Assembly: GCA_040222275.1 (NCBI GenBank)
Contig: JAVKDJ010000002.1
Location: 372,001-436,000, forward strand
DNA: 64,000 nt
Direction of reading: 5' to 3'
Source: CAXBNB01 sp040222275
Lineage (GTDB): Bacteria; Bacteroidota; Bacteroidia; Cytophagales; Cyclobacteriaceae
In this document: positions 51,220 to 60,406 of the stretch, piece by piece
How positions within the stretch are numbered: the stretch's first letter is position 1
Layout of the letters: each line of letters opens with the position of its first letter
Translations under genes and position numbers: made by a program
The notes under the pieces: generated by a model
The model's input: only the letters and a program-made list of their open reading frames with translations
What the model was told of the DNA's origin: nothing
The model's database searches: none

Positions 51220-51387
51220 AACCCCCTTCTTTCAGCAACCTACATCAGGGTGACTTAATAGAAAATACCACTAATTTCCTGCTAATTGTTTTTAATCTAT
51301 ATCTCGTGTATATTAAGGGATAAATGACAGCCAGCTTGTCTTTGAATAAATAATCATGGTTGTGAAATTTTTACAAGCGCGAATAGC

Positions 51388-51395
51388 TAATTTTG
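51388..51395 (+). promoter_or_regulatory. Predicted -7 element of the dehydrogenase gene
   Basis: TAATTTTG, an exact TAnnTTTG match, 26-33 bases before the ATG at 51421. The nearest TTG upstream (51360-51362) is 25 bases away, more than the usual 19-21, so the -33 part is weak. Confidence 0.4.
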
Positions 51396-51420
51396 CAATC
51401 CAAAAACAACATTATTTGAA

Positions 51421-52698
51421 ATGATTAACTACATAGAACCGGCTCCTATTAAGGATAAGGAAAATCCTTTTGAGTCTATGATGTCCAGGTTTCATATCGC
51501 TTCCCAAGCACTTGGGCTGGATGACGAATTGTATGAGGTACTCAAGTCGCCAACGAAGCAGGTAACGGTCAACCTTCCAGTAACCATGGATGATGGGTCT
51601 ATTAAGGTTTTTGAAGGCCACCGTGTGGTTCACTCCAATATCCTTGGGCCTTCAAAAGGAGGGGTGCGCTATGATATGGGTGTCAACATAGATGAAGTAA
51701 AGGCATTGGCTGCATGGATGACCTGGAAATGTGCGGTGGTTGACATTCCTTATGGAGGGGCCAAGGGCGGAATCAAGTGTAATCCACGCGAGATGTCAGC
51801 CGGTGAAATTGAAAGATTAACCAGGGCATACACCCAGTCTATGAATGAAATATTTGGCCCGGACCGTGATATCCCGGCACCAGATATGGGTACGGGCCCC
51901 AATGAAATGGCCTGGATGATGGATGAATATTCGAAAGCCAGGGGAATGACTGTGAATGCGGTAGTGACCGGAAAACCGCTGGTGCTTGGTGGGTCACTGG
52001 GCCGTACCGAAGCTACAGGCCGTGGGGTAATGATCTCTGCTTTGGCTGCTATGGCCAAAATGAACATAAACCCATTTAATGCTACATGTGCTATCCAGGG
52101 GTTCGGTAATGTAGGCTCTTGGGCAGCTAAACTGCTCGGGGAAAGGGGAGTAAAAATTGTTGCGATATGTGATGTTTCAGGTGCCTATTACAATAAGGAT
52201 GGCATAGACATAGAACAGGCCATGAAACATCGCGATCAAAACAAAAGGGAACTCAATGGGTTTCCCGGGGCAGAAAAGATTGACATGCAGGAATTGCTGT
52301 TATTGGACGTTGATGTTTTGATACCAGCCGCTATGGAAGATGTGATTACCAAACACAATGCCCATGCGATAAAGGCTAAATTGATTGTTGAGGGTGCCAA
52401 TGGCCCTACCTCCTACCAGGCCGATTCTATTTTACATGAAAAAGGTGTCATCGCTGTTCCCGACATTTTGGCCAATGCTGGCGGGGTAACCGTTTCATAT
52501 TTTGAATGGGTGCAAAACAGGCTTGGATATAAGTGGACCCGGGAAAGGGTAAATCGCCGATCGGATCGAATTATGAAAACTGCCTTCAACAATGTTTTTG
52601 AAACTTCTAAGGAATATAACGTATCTTTGCGGATCGCAGCATACATAGTGGCTGTGCAGAAAGTTTCACAAACTTATAAATATAGAGGGGGCTTCTAA
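51421..52698 (+). CDS. Glu/Leu/Phe/Val family dehydrogenase (probable glutamate dehydrogenase)
   Basis: 425 residues. Substrate domain with GPSKGGVRYDMGVN and catalytic Lys in VDIPYGGAKGGIKCNP; Rossmann domain with GFGNVGSWAAKLL and AICDVSGAYYN (Asp, favouring NAD); then ILANAGGVTVSYFEWVQN. Length and motifs fit NAD-dependent glutamate dehydrogenases of the GdhB/RocG type. It is followed by psd after 50 bases. Confidence 0.93.
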   Translation: MINYIEPAPIKDKENPFESMMSRFHIASQALGLDDELYEVLKSPTKQVTVNLPVTMDDGSIKVFEGHRVVHSNILGPSKGGVRYDMGVNIDEVKALAAWMTWKCAVVDIPYGGAKGGIKCNPREMSAGEIERLTRAYTQSMNEIFGPDRDIPAPDMGTGPNEMAWMMDEYSKARGMTVNAVVTGKPLVLGGSLGRTEATGRGVMISALAAMAKMNINPFNATCAIQGFGNVGSWAAKLLGERGVKIVAICDVSGAYYNKDGIDIEQAMKHRDQNKRELNGFPGAEKIDMQELLLLDVDVLIPAAMEDVITKHNAHAIKAKLIVEGANGPTSYQADSILHEKGVIAVPDILANAGGVTVSYFEWVQNRLGYKWTRERVNRRSDRIMKTAFNNVFETSKEYNVSLRIAAYIVAVQKVSQTYKYRGGF

Positions 52699-52748
52699 CC
52701 TCCCTAAGGACTTGATTATATTGTGTTTATAAATACCAGCGATTTTTT

Positions 52749-53408
52749 ATGACAATACATAAGGAAGGAAGGCTATTGCTTGTAGTTTTGGCCGTTTTGT
52801 TCTTTGGTTTAAATTGGGGTGTAGGCTACTATTATCCTGTTGACAGCCTCCTTCAGAACATCATTCTGATTTCTACAGTTGGGTTCTTTTTGTTGATTCT
52901 ACAATTTTTCAGAAGCCCCAAAGTAGTTACCCATCTCAATGAAAAGCAAGTGATAGCTCCAGCCGATGGCAAAGTGGTGGTCATAGAAGAAGTGGTTGAG
53001 GAGGAATATTTCAATTCAAAAAGGAAACAAGTTTCTATTTTCATGTCCCCTGTGAATGTTCATGTAAACAGAAGCCCGGTATCTGGAGTAGTAAAATATT
53101 TTAAGTACCACGCTGGCAAATATTTGGTAGCGTGGCACCCCAAATCAAGCACTGAAAACGAGCGCACTACCATGGTGCTTGATCTGGGCAATGGATTGGA
53201 AGTATTGGTGCGTCAAATAGCTGGAGCCATGGCGCGTCGCATCAAGTGGTACGTGGATGAAGGGGTGAGGCTTGAACAGGGCAATGAATTTGGTTTCATT
53301 AAATTTGGCTCCCGTGTAGATGTGTTTATGCCGGTTGATGCTGAGGTCAAGGTAAACATTGGGGATAAGACCAAAGCCGGAAAAACGATCCTTGCCGAAT
53401 TACCCTGA
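52749..53408 (+). CDS. psd: Phosphatidylserine decarboxylase proenzyme
   Basis: 219 residues, the short Psd-A form: N-terminal TM region (about 9-50), VIAPADGKVVVIEE, SPVNVHVNRSPVSGVVKY with the conserved His, and the self-cleavage site FGSRVD, where the Ser becomes the pyruvoyl group. It converts phosphatidylserine to phosphatidylethanolamine in the inner membrane. A phosphatidylserine synthase gene, often adjacent, is not seen. Confidence 0.95.
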   Translation: MTIHKEGRLLLVVLAVLFFGLNWGVGYYYPVDSLLQNIILISTVGFFLLILQFFRSPKVVTHLNEKQVIAPADGKVVVIEEVVEEEYFNSKRKQVSIFMSPVNVHVNRSPVSGVVKYFKYHAGKYLVAWHPKSSTENERTTMVLDLGNGLEVLVRQIAGAMARRIKWYVDEGVRLEQGNEFGFIKFGSRVDVFMPVDAEVKVNIGDKTKAGKTILAELP

Positions 53409-53413
53409 TTGGC

Positions 53414-54181
53414 CTACGACAGATTTTTGAGTACTATTAATTCTTTAGGGCTTAGAAAGCGCCATTTTCCCCTAGGCAAATCCTTTTTGGTTAGCGGCCC
53501 ATACATGGTTCGGTCGAGCTTTACCACTTCGTATCCAAGGTGCTCAAAAATCCTCCTGACAATTCTATTTTTACCCACGTGAATTTCCAGCCCTATCGTT
53601 TTCTTGTCAGCGCTGAGTAGGACCACTTCATCCAAAACTACAGCTCCGTCTTCGAGTTGAATGGGTTCCAACAATTTTTCAAAATCCTGTTTTGAAATGG
53701 GCTTGTTCAGATCTACCTGATATATTTTTTTGATTTGGTAGGACGGGTGTGTGAGTTTTTCAGTGAGTGTGCCATCATTGGTAAAAAGCAATAAACCAGT
53801 AGTATTTCTGTCCAGTCTGCCTACAGGAAAAATTCGTTCCTGGCAGGCTTTTTCCACGAGTTCCATCACAGTTCTACGATCGTGGGTGTCTTCCATAGTG
53901 GTAATGAAATCTTTAGGTTTGTTGAGTAATACGTAAACAAACTTTTCGGGCCGGATTAATTTGTTGTTGTATTTTACTTTGTCTCCCCTATTCACTTGAA
54001 ACCCCATTTCAGTGACTACCACCTCGTTCACCATTACTTGACCGGTTTTTATTAGTTCATCTGCATTTCTCCTGGAGCAAATTCCGGCATTTGCAATGTA
54101 TTTATTCAAACGCACTGGATAAGATTCTGCCTTGGGTTTTCGCTGATCTTGCTTTTTGGGATTTCTTTTATTTCTTTCCAT
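53414..54181 (-). CDS. rRNA pseudouridine synthase, RluB/RsuA type
   Basis: 255 residues: a basic, low-complexity N-terminal tail (ERNKRNPKKQDQRKPKAE), an S4 domain (RLNKYIANAGICSRRNADEL) and the catalytic domain with Asp in FPVGRLDRNTTGLLLFTNDG. The C-terminal KNRIVRRIFEHLGYEVVKLD is typical of RluB/RluE. The target is probably the large-subunit rRNA. Convergent with psd, five bases apart. The lysine-rich tail is a common Bacteroidota addition. Confidence 0.93.
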   Translation of the reverse strand: MERNKRNPKKQDQRKPKAESYPVRLNKYIANAGICSRRNADELIKTGQVMVNEVVVTEMGFQVNRGDKVKYNNKLIRPEKFVYVLLNKPKDFITTMEDTHDRRTVMELVEKACQERIFPVGRLDRNTTGLLLFTNDGTLTEKLTHPSYQIKKIYQVDLNKPISKQDFEKLLEPIQLEDGAVVLDEVVLLSADKKTIGLEIHVGKNRIVRRIFEHLGYEVVKLDRTMYGPLTKKDLPRGKWRFLSPKELIVLKNLS

Positions 54182-54465
54182 ATTGATGGCGCAAAGGTAG
54201 CTCTTTTTTGCATCCCCCTGTTATTAAAAAATTGGCTGCATTGGGTAAACTTAAACCTCCAAAGGTTTCCCTTATCAGTGGTGGAAATAACTTTAACCTA
54301 AAAAAGCGCTTTGACAATGCAACCCTTGGAGGGCTTTTACTTTAAATACGTCTGCACCGATTGGCTGCAAGCTCAATTGACAAGTATAAATTAATAGTGT
54401 TTTGCGAAAAGGGCTGGTAAAAACTTGATAGGTGTATGTTAACCTAATTCATTGGGAGATATGGC

Positions 54466-55026
54466 TCATTCTTTATTTTCACCAATCGAATTTTCCACAT
54501 CTGTAAATTCCTTCGGTGATGGCAGGTCTTTGAGGTCGTTGATACCAAAATAGTCCATAAATACACTGCTGGTACCATATATAGTTGGCCGCCCCACCGT
54601 TTCAGCTTTACCCCGAATTTCAATGAGCTCCTTTTCCAGCAACTTGTGCATGGCATAATCACAATTTACACCACGTACCTGCTCAACTTCCGCTTTTGTC
54701 ACTGGTTGCTTGTAAGCTACAATGGCAAGTGTTTCGAGGGAGGAATTAGACAGCCGTTTTTTAGATTGTTGTTTGAGCAGGATGCTGATACTACTTTGAT
54801 AGGCAGGCTTGGTGAGGAATTGATAGCCACCTCCGCTACGTATCGGTTCGAAAGAATACTCGTCCTTCTTATATTTTTCTTCGAGCAGCCCTATGGCCTG
54901 TTCTATATCTTCTATAGGTACATCGGCTTCAAACATCTCTGTGAGACAATTCTTGAGTTCTTCAGTCCGGATGGGTTTTTGTGAACAAAAGATCAGTGCC
55001 TCTATGTGATTGACCAGGTAGTCCAA
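54466..55026 (-). CDS. scpB: Segregation and condensation protein B
   Basis: 186 residues, two winged-helix domains (about 1-85 and 90-170) with SLETLAIVAYKQPVTKAEVE and VGRPTIYGTSSVFMDYFGI, the family signatures. ScpB is the kleisin-binding partner in the SMC condensin complex. scpA is not in the window. Its start abuts the stop of the upstream DksA-like gene with no gap. Confidence 0.95.
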   Translation of the reverse strand: MDYLVNHIEALIFCSQKPIRTEELKNCLTEMFEADVPIEDIEQAIGLLEEKYKKDEYSFEPIRSGGGYQFLTKPAYQSSISILLKQQSKKRLSNSSLETLAIVAYKQPVTKAEVEQVRGVNCDYAMHKLLEKELIEIRGKAETVGRPTIYGTSSVFMDYFGINDLKDLPSPKEFTDVENSIGENKE

Positions 55027-55413
55027 TTAGTTGCCTTGTTTGAGCTTAGAGGCTATTGACATGGTAGTGTGCGGCACAGCCCTTAATCTTTCTTTGCTTA
55101 TCAATTTCCCGGATTCTGAGCAAATGCCATAGGTACCATTCTTTATCCTAATCAGGGCATTTTCCAGGTTTTTGATGAATTTTTGTTGTCTGGCAGCAAG
55201 TTGGTTGAGGCTTTCTTTTTCAGCAGTATCTGCACCGTCCTCAAGCGTTTTTACATTTCCAAAAGTGCTATCAGTTCCTGTATCTCCTGTTTTTGTAATA
55301 GACTCTTTGATATACTTCAGTTCGCTGTGGGCCTTTTCCAGCTTTTCCTGAATTAGTGATTCAAATTCTTTGAGCTCTTCACTTGAATATCTGGTCTTTT
55401 CTAAGTTTTCCAT
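55027..55413 (-). CDS. DksA/TraR-like protein lacking the zinc-finger cysteines
   Basis: 128 residues: an N-terminal coiled coil (about 10-90) and a C-terminal finger region KNGTYGICSESGKLISKERL. Only one cysteine remains where DksA has four, so no zinc site. In Bacteroidota such proteins are common and are thought to bind the RNA polymerase secondary channel, as DksA does, by the coiled-coil tip. The role in (p)ppGpp control is inferred. It is directly followed by scpB. Confidence 0.88.
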   Translation of the reverse strand: MENLEKTRYSSEELKEFESLIQEKLEKAHSELKYIKESITKTGDTGTDSTFGNVKTLEDGADTAEKESLNQLAARQQKFIKNLENALIRIKNGTYGICSESGKLISKERLRAVPHTTMSIASKLKQGN

Positions 55414-55682
55414 GGTTTCAAACAGTAATGTGATAGAAATCGCTAAAGTAATCCATGAGGTTCAAAATAAAAATAAATTTTGCTCTCAAATTTTCACCAT
55501 ATTTTATGGCGGTATTCAAATTTCTTTTCATGGCGGCCATTCCTTTGCCTATCGCTTTGACCAGCCATTTGAGGTTTTTTGAAACGAGAAATAGACATGT
55601 ATTGTTTTCAGAAGGGAAGGAGGCAAATCAAAAGACCAATTGCCGACATTCTATTCATGACCAGGAAATTGGCTACTATTGC

Positions 55683-57221
55683 CTAGCCAGCCCAGTTTTC
55701 ACGATCGAGGCTCCTGTACTGAATAGCTTCTGCCAGGTGCTCAATCAGAATATCCTCCTTGCCGGAAAGATCGGCTATGGTTCTGGATACACGAAGAATA
55801 CGGTCGTATGCCCTGGCCGAAAGCCCGAGTTTTTCCATTGCTGTTTTTAGCAGTTTTTTTCCCGCTTCATTGATTTGGCAGGCTTCTTTGAGTGATTGTG
55901 AACTCATCATGGCATTATGATAGACATTGGATTGCCCATTGAACCTTTTGGATTGGATTTCCCTTGCCATCATTACCCTTTCACGAATTTCCGAGCTGCT
56001 TTCAGATTTCCTGTCAGCAGTCATTTGATCAAAGGAAACCGGTGTAACTTCCACATGTAGGTCTATTCTGTCTAGTAAAGGACCGCTGACTTTATTTAAA
56101 TACCTTTGAACAACTCCCGGTGCGCACACGCATTCCTTTTCGGGGTGGTTGTAGTACCCACAAGGACAGGGATTCATGCTGGCGATAAGCATGAAGTTGG
56201 CGGGGAAGTCGAGGGAAACCTTTGCACGTGAGATGGTAACTTTTCTCTCCTCTAGTGGCTGACGCATTACTTCCAATACAGTCCTTTTAAACTCCGGCAG
56301 TTCATCCAGAAATAGCACTCCATTATTGGCCAGAGATATTTCACCTGGCTGAGGGATACCTCCCCCACCAACCAGGGCTACATCACTAATGGTATGGTGA
56401 GGTGAACGAAAGGGCCGGGTTGAAATTAAGGAGGCATTTGGGCCCAATTTTCCAGCTACCGAATGGATCTTGGTCGATTCCAGGGCCTCATTTAGGGTCA
56501 ATGGCGGCAATATTGAAGGCAATCTTTTGGCCAGCATTGTTTTACCTGCGCCCGGAGGGCCTACCATGATCACGTTATGGCCTCCGGCAGCAGCTATTTC
56601 CAATGCACGCTTTATGTTCTCCTGACCCTGTACATTGGCAAAATCGGCTTCATAATCATCCAAATTGTGATAAAACACATCTCGCGTGTCGTATTCTATG
56701 GGTTCTATTATTTGGCTTCCATTCAGGTGCTCCACAGCTTCCATTATAGATGCTGCCCCCAAGATCTGTAAATTGTCCACAATGGCAGCTTCGCTGGCAT
56801 TTTCTTTCGGGAGGATAAATTTTTTAAAACCTTGCTTTCTGGCTTGTATAGCTATGGGCAGGGCGCCTTTAATCGGGCGCAAGTGGCCGTCGAGGGAAAG
56901 TTCCCCCATAATAATGTACTCTCCCAGGTTTTCTGAAATGATCTGCCCGGATGCCTCCAATATTCCAATGGCAATGGGTAGGTCGTAAGAAGAGCCTTCC
57001 TTTTTAATGTCGGCAGGGGCGAGGTTCACCACCACTTTTTGTCTGGGCATCACAAACCCGTTATGCTTTAAGGCAGATTCTACACGCTGTTCACTTTCCT
57101 TTACTGCCGAGTCAGGCAGGCCTACCATAAAAAATTTGGTGCCAGAGCCGACATTTACTTCTATGGTTATGGTAAAAGCATCGACACCATAAACAGCACT
57201 TCCAAAGGTTTTTGCAAGCAT
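55683..57221 (-). CDS. comM: YifB/ComM family Mg-chelatase-like AAA ATPase
   Basis: 512 residues: N-terminal Lon-protease-like ribosomal-S5 fold (about 1-170; SAVYGVDAFTITIEVNVGSG, GLPDSAVKESEQRVESAL), AAA module with Walker A GPPGAGKTMLAKRLPS (about 219-234), Walker B NGVLFLDELPEF, and a zinc-finger-like insert (MNPCPCGYYNHPEKECVC). In Vibrio and Acinetobacter ComM is a hexameric helicase that drives branch migration in natural transformation. gmhA is immediately upstream. Confidence 0.95.
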   Translation of the reverse strand: MLAKTFGSAVYGVDAFTITIEVNVGSGTKFFMVGLPDSAVKESEQRVESALKHNGFVMPRQKVVVNLAPADIKKEGSSYDLPIAIGILEASGQIISENLGEYIIMGELSLDGHLRPIKGALPIAIQARKQGFKKFILPKENASEAAIVDNLQILGAASIMEAVEHLNGSQIIEPIEYDTRDVFYHNLDDYEADFANVQGQENIKRALEIAAAGGHNVIMVGPPGAGKTMLAKRLPSILPPLTLNEALESTKIHSVAGKLGPNASLISTRPFRSPHHTISDVALVGGGGIPQPGEISLANNGVLFLDELPEFKRTVLEVMRQPLEERKVTISRAKVSLDFPANFMLIASMNPCPCGYYNHPEKECVCAPGVVQRYLNKVSGPLLDRIDLHVEVTPVSFDQMTADRKSESSSEIRERVMMAREIQSKRFNGQSNVYHNAMMSSQSLKEACQINEAGKKLLKTAMEKLGLSARAYDRILRVSRTIADLSGKEDILIEHLAEAIQYRSLDRENWAG

Positions 57222-57800
57222 CTATTCAAAATTCTTTTCTATCAACAAAATCAATATATGAATAATCTTAATATGCATTTCCTGCACCCGGTCGGCATAT
57301 CCACTATGGGGGACACATATTTCTATAGTTGAAAGCCCGGATAGGTTACCTCCCTTTCCACCGGTTAGGCCAATTACATCCATTCCTTTATCTTGGGCTG
57401 CTTTGGCCGCATTCAGCACGTTTGTAGAATTTCCGCTTGTGCTGATGCACAACAACACATCGTTTTCATTGCCAAGGGCTTCTACCATTCTGGAGAATAT
57501 GAAGTCAAAACCATAATCATTCCCAACGCAGGAAATATGGCTGGGGTCTGAGAGGGCCATAGCGGCAATGGGTTTTCGGTTTTCACGATATCGTCCTGTC
57601 AATTCCTCGGCAAAATGCATGGCGTCACAGTGGGATCCTCCATTCCCACAAGTTAATATTTTGCCCCCCAATCTAATTTTTTGAGTAATTAGAGCAGCGG
57701 TGGCCTCTATTTTCATCAAATTTTGGGAATTGGAAATAAAGTCTTCTAATACAGACTTGGCCTGGAGCAATTCAGACCTGATTAGTGGTGTGCTGTTCAT
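57222..57800 (-). CDS. gmhA: Phosphoheptose isomerase (D-sedoheptulose-7-phosphate isomerase)
   Basis: 192 residues, one SIS domain: GNGGSHCDAMHFAEELTGRY, then ALSDPSHISCVGNDYGF and ISTSGNSTNVLNA. It makes D-glycero-manno-heptose-7-phosphate for LPS core heptose. Its start overlaps the stop of the upstream membrane-protein gene by four bases and its stop abuts comM with no gap. Other heptose genes are absent here, so the substrate assignment rests on sequence. Confidence 0.92.
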   Translation of the reverse strand: MNSTPLIRSELLQAKSVLEDFISNSQNLMKIEATAALITQKIRLGGKILTCGNGGSHCDAMHFAEELTGRYRENRKPIAAMALSDPSHISCVGNDYGFDFIFSRMVEALGNENDVLLCISTSGNSTNVLNAAKAAQDKGMDVIGLTGGKGGNLSGLSTIEICVPHSGYADRVQEMHIKIIHILILLIEKNFE

Positions 57801-58141
57801 TCTTCAATGGCTCCCTCATTTAGCCCATCCTCTGCAGTTTCGGGGCTTTTGGTTTCACTCTTATCGTAAAGTTTTCCTTTCAAGTCGAGTATATCAGCCT
57901 CAAGGGTTTTAATTTTTTTGTTCAATGCGAAAATATGGATATTTTCCACAACGATTTCTACAAAAAACAGAATTAACCCAAATGCCCCGAGTTTTAATAC
58001 AAACCTCAAAAGTCCAGCCCAGGTGTCAATGAAATCCCAGTCCCACTTGAGCACAATGTCTTCATAATTGATGGCAATAAACCCACCAAAACAAAAAAAT
58101 ATGATGTAAAGCAGGTAAAATATGCGTTTGAACTTTTTCAT
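57797..58141 (-). CDS. Small membrane protein with C-terminal coiled coil
   Basis: 114 residues: TM1 (FYLLYIIFFCFGGFIAINY), TM2 (LLRFVLKLGAFGLILFFVEI), then a short helical, charged coiled coil (ALNKKIKTLEADILDLKGKL) and an acidic tail. The function is not recognised. It overlaps gmhA by four bases, implying co-expression and perhaps an envelope role. Confidence 0.7.
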   Translation of the reverse strand: MKKFKRIFYLLYIIFFCFGGFIAINYEDIVLKWDWDFIDTWAGLLRFVLKLGAFGLILFFVEIVVENIHIFALNKKIKTLEADILDLKGKLYDKSETKSPETAEDGLNEGAIEE

Positions 58142-58219
58142 GAGATCAGTTGGTTGTCCTATAAACTTACAAATTAGGAATTTATCGTGTAAAATAGGGA
58201 CAAAGCCTGGAACAATTTT

Positions 58220-59965
58220 TCAAAAACCTGAGGAGCTTGTTTCCTTGATCATTTCAAAAGCTGTAACATCATAACCTGGTTTTAGGCTGGAAACTTTGAG
58301 GTTGGTAAACTTCTTATTAATTGCAATTTTGTTTCTTGAAAAATACAAAAAGACCATGTTGCATTCTTCATTCAGCATCTCTTGAAAACCCAATAGATAA
58401 GATTTTCTTTGAAGTGAATCTTCGGCATAATTGATGCCTTGTATGAGGGAGTCGCTTTTGGCATTGCCAAAACCGGTAAAATTCATACCTCCAGCTTTTG
58501 CTGCTGACGTGCCAAATAGCCCGGAGAAATTGTAAGAATAGGGGCTGCCATTAAATGATCCGATCGTAATATCAAAATTTCGTTCTTTCAACATACCTCT
58601 GATTGTGCGGTCATCATAGGATATGGATGAAAGCTTGATGCCAATCTTACGCCCTTCATTAATTAAAATTTGAGCTATACCTTCATAAACAGTATTCTGT
58701 TTGTGAATGATCGTGAACTCTATGGGTTCCTCATTTTCCGCAGCAACCCATTGATCGTTGATCTTTTTCAGGCCTGCCTGCTTCAGCCAGTCAGCTGTTG
58801 CGTCAGGGTCATATTCGATCGGATTGGCCGTGCTATTGTAAAAATAAGACGTGGCAGGGTTTATCGGGCCGATAGTGGCTTGCGCATAACCATTTTCTAC
58901 GGATTCAATAATATCCTGTTTGTCTATAAGGTGTGCCAAGGCACGCCTGACCATTTTGTTATTTAAAGTTTCCTTGCTGGAATTAAATCCAACGTATGTA
59001 AATGAATACTTGACGGGCGAATACAGATTATACCTATCTAGAAATTCATGGTCGTTTTCCAGTTGGACAAACTCACTGGATGGGATATTGTCCATTACAT
59101 CAATATCCCCGTTTTTCAATGCGTACAACGCCGCTATTGTTTCCGGTATATTAAAATATATGATTTCTTCAGGCCCGGCATGAATGTAGTCAAACTTATC
59201 CCTTAAGGTATTTGCCCACCAATTACCGTTTCTTTGCAAAGTGATGCTTTTGCCATTTTCAATACCCGCAACCTGATATGGTCCGGATGAGTGAAAATAA
59301 CTACCACCATACATAAATCCATCTTCTATAATCGACTGATAGAATGAATTGACCTTATCGTCATTTCGCAATACAGACGGATTACTTTCAATGTCTTCAA
59401 AAGAAACATGTTCTAGCAGACCCTTTGGATCAAATTTGGACTTCTGAAGAATTCCAAAATCACAGGTTAGCCTTAAAAGATCATTCTTATTGCCAACCGT
59501 CATTAGTGAAAATATTTGGCTACTTACACTATCACGGATCACATTTTTGATGCGACTGTAATAGGATGAAATCCCGATATTTTCATTGAGCGGAAGTTTT
59601 AGGGCTTTCAGGGAAAACTCAATATCTTCCGATGTTATAGGTAAGCCATCGTCCCACTTTGCTTCATCCCTAATCCTGTATTCGAACAGGTAGCCAGAGT
59701 CTCGTTTGACTATTCTTGGAAGGGATATGGCAACTAACGGTTTTAACTCTCCGTTTTCGTTGCGGATCAATAACTCATTAAAGGTTTTTCTTTGAATGTC
59801 ATGACCAAGATAGGAACTACTTTTCAAGTAATTGATAGACTGTGGAAAGTGATCTACCCTGATCGCTACGCTATTCCTGTGTTGTTTCTCAGCATCCCGG
59901 CATGAAATTAGAACCAGAAATAGACATAGTAATTGTGTCAGATTCAAAGATGAAGGCATTCGCAA
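58220..59965 (-). CDS. ABC transporter substrate-binding lipoprotein, family 5 (oligopeptide type)
   Basis: 581 residues: lipoprotein signal (FLVLISC, Cys near residue 22), then the two-lobed SBP_bac_5 fold with SYLGHDIQRKTFNELLIRNE, RIRDEAKWDDGLPITSEDIE (the usual FHDG-type signature region), NMVRRALAHLIDKQDIIESV and PINPATSYFYNS. It should bind a peptide or similar ligand and pass it to DppBC-type permeases; a permease pair exists 51 kb away at 4809-7116. It follows the 73-residue secreted-peptide gene by 43 bases on the same strand. Confidence 0.9.
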   Translation of the reverse strand: MRMPSSLNLTQLLCLFLVLISCRDAEKQHRNSVAIRVDHFPQSINYLKSSSYLGHDIQRKTFNELLIRNENGELKPLVAISLPRIVKRDSGYLFEYRIRDEAKWDDGLPITSEDIEFSLKALKLPLNENIGISSYYSRIKNVIRDSVSSQIFSLMTVGNKNDLLRLTCDFGILQKSKFDPKGLLEHVSFEDIESNPSVLRNDDKVNSFYQSIIEDGFMYGGSYFHSSGPYQVAGIENGKSITLQRNGNWWANTLRDKFDYIHAGPEEIIYFNIPETIAALYALKNGDIDVMDNIPSSEFVQLENDHEFLDRYNLYSPVKYSFTYVGFNSSKETLNNKMVRRALAHLIDKQDIIESVENGYAQATIGPINPATSYFYNSTANPIEYDPDATADWLKQAGLKKINDQWVAAENEEPIEFTIIHKQNTVYEGIAQILINEGRKIGIKLSSISYDDRTIRGMLKERNFDITIGSFNGSPYSYNFSGLFGTSAAKAGGMNFTGFGNAKSDSLIQGINYAEDSLQRKSYLLGFQEMLNEECNMVFLYFSRNKIAINKKFTNLKVSSLKPGYDVTAFEMIKETSSSGF

Positions 59966-60008
59966 TCTTAACCATTCTGTTACAATATGTCCTCATAGAT
60001 AGGATAAA

Positions 60009-60230
60009 TTAATCCCAGCCTTCGTGACCTATCAACTGGTTGTTCCAAATATTGTTATTGTTGTCGGTAAATAGCTTGCTGTTGTATTTTGAAGGTTTTT
60101 TTGCTTCAATTTTTGAAACTTTGATCAAGTTGCTTTTTTGAAAAGAATTAAACTTAGGGTTTTCTACTTGAGAAACACTACCGAAATTCAAACCGATACT
60201 TAAGAAGAATAATGTGATAAAATGTGCCAT
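60009..60230 (-). CDS. Small secreted peptide/protein of unknown function (73 aa)
   Basis: 73 residues with a clear N-terminal signal peptide (MAHFITLFFLSIGLNFGSVS, cut near 18-20) and a mature part of about 53 residues rich in Lys, Ser and Asn (KVSKIEAKKPSKYNSKLF, ending in NNNNIWNNQLIGHEGWD). There are no cysteines and no transmembrane segment after the signal. It is first in a unit with the oligopeptide-binding lipoprotein and divergent from the TPR-like gene at 60407. It could be a peptide precursor, but also a plain periplasmic protein. Confidence 0.6.
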   Translation of the reverse strand: MAHFITLFFLSIGLNFGSVSQVENPKFNSFQKSNLIKVSKIEAKKPSKYNSKLFTDNNNNIWNNQLIGHEGWD

Positions 60231-60358
60231 AATTACTGTTGTTTATGATTGAAAAATAAATTACGAAACAAGGTTCGGTTATAAATTTCTCTTTTCTTGG
60301 GACACTATGGCACCTACAGTAACACGAAAAAAAATTATGAAAAAATTGGAAATTTGCT

Positions 60359-60366
60359 TAATTTTG
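60359..60366 (+). promoter_or_regulatory. Predicted -7 element of the TPR-like gene
   Basis: TAATTTTG, an exact TAnnTTTG match, 41-48 bases before the ATG at 60407. The -33 position holds only TATG (60336-60339), so the promoter may need an activator. Confidence 0.45.
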
Positions 60367-60406
60367 ATTTTAGATAAACATTATTACTCAAATAAACTAT
60401 CCCAGC

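Larger units (their letters stand above)
51119..51420. other. Intergenic region before glutamate-type dehydrogenase
   Basis: 302 bases containing one terminator (51190-51219) and a -7 promoter element (51388-51395). The stretch between them is AT-rich with no reading frame of note. Confidence 0.6.

Noticed and set aside
55455..55850. 131-codon plus-strand frame
   Set aside because: Its second half is antisense to the end of comM and the first half shows no conserved pattern or clear start signal. A 32-codon minus-strand frame in the same gap (starting MSISRFKKPQMAG) was also judged too weak to call.
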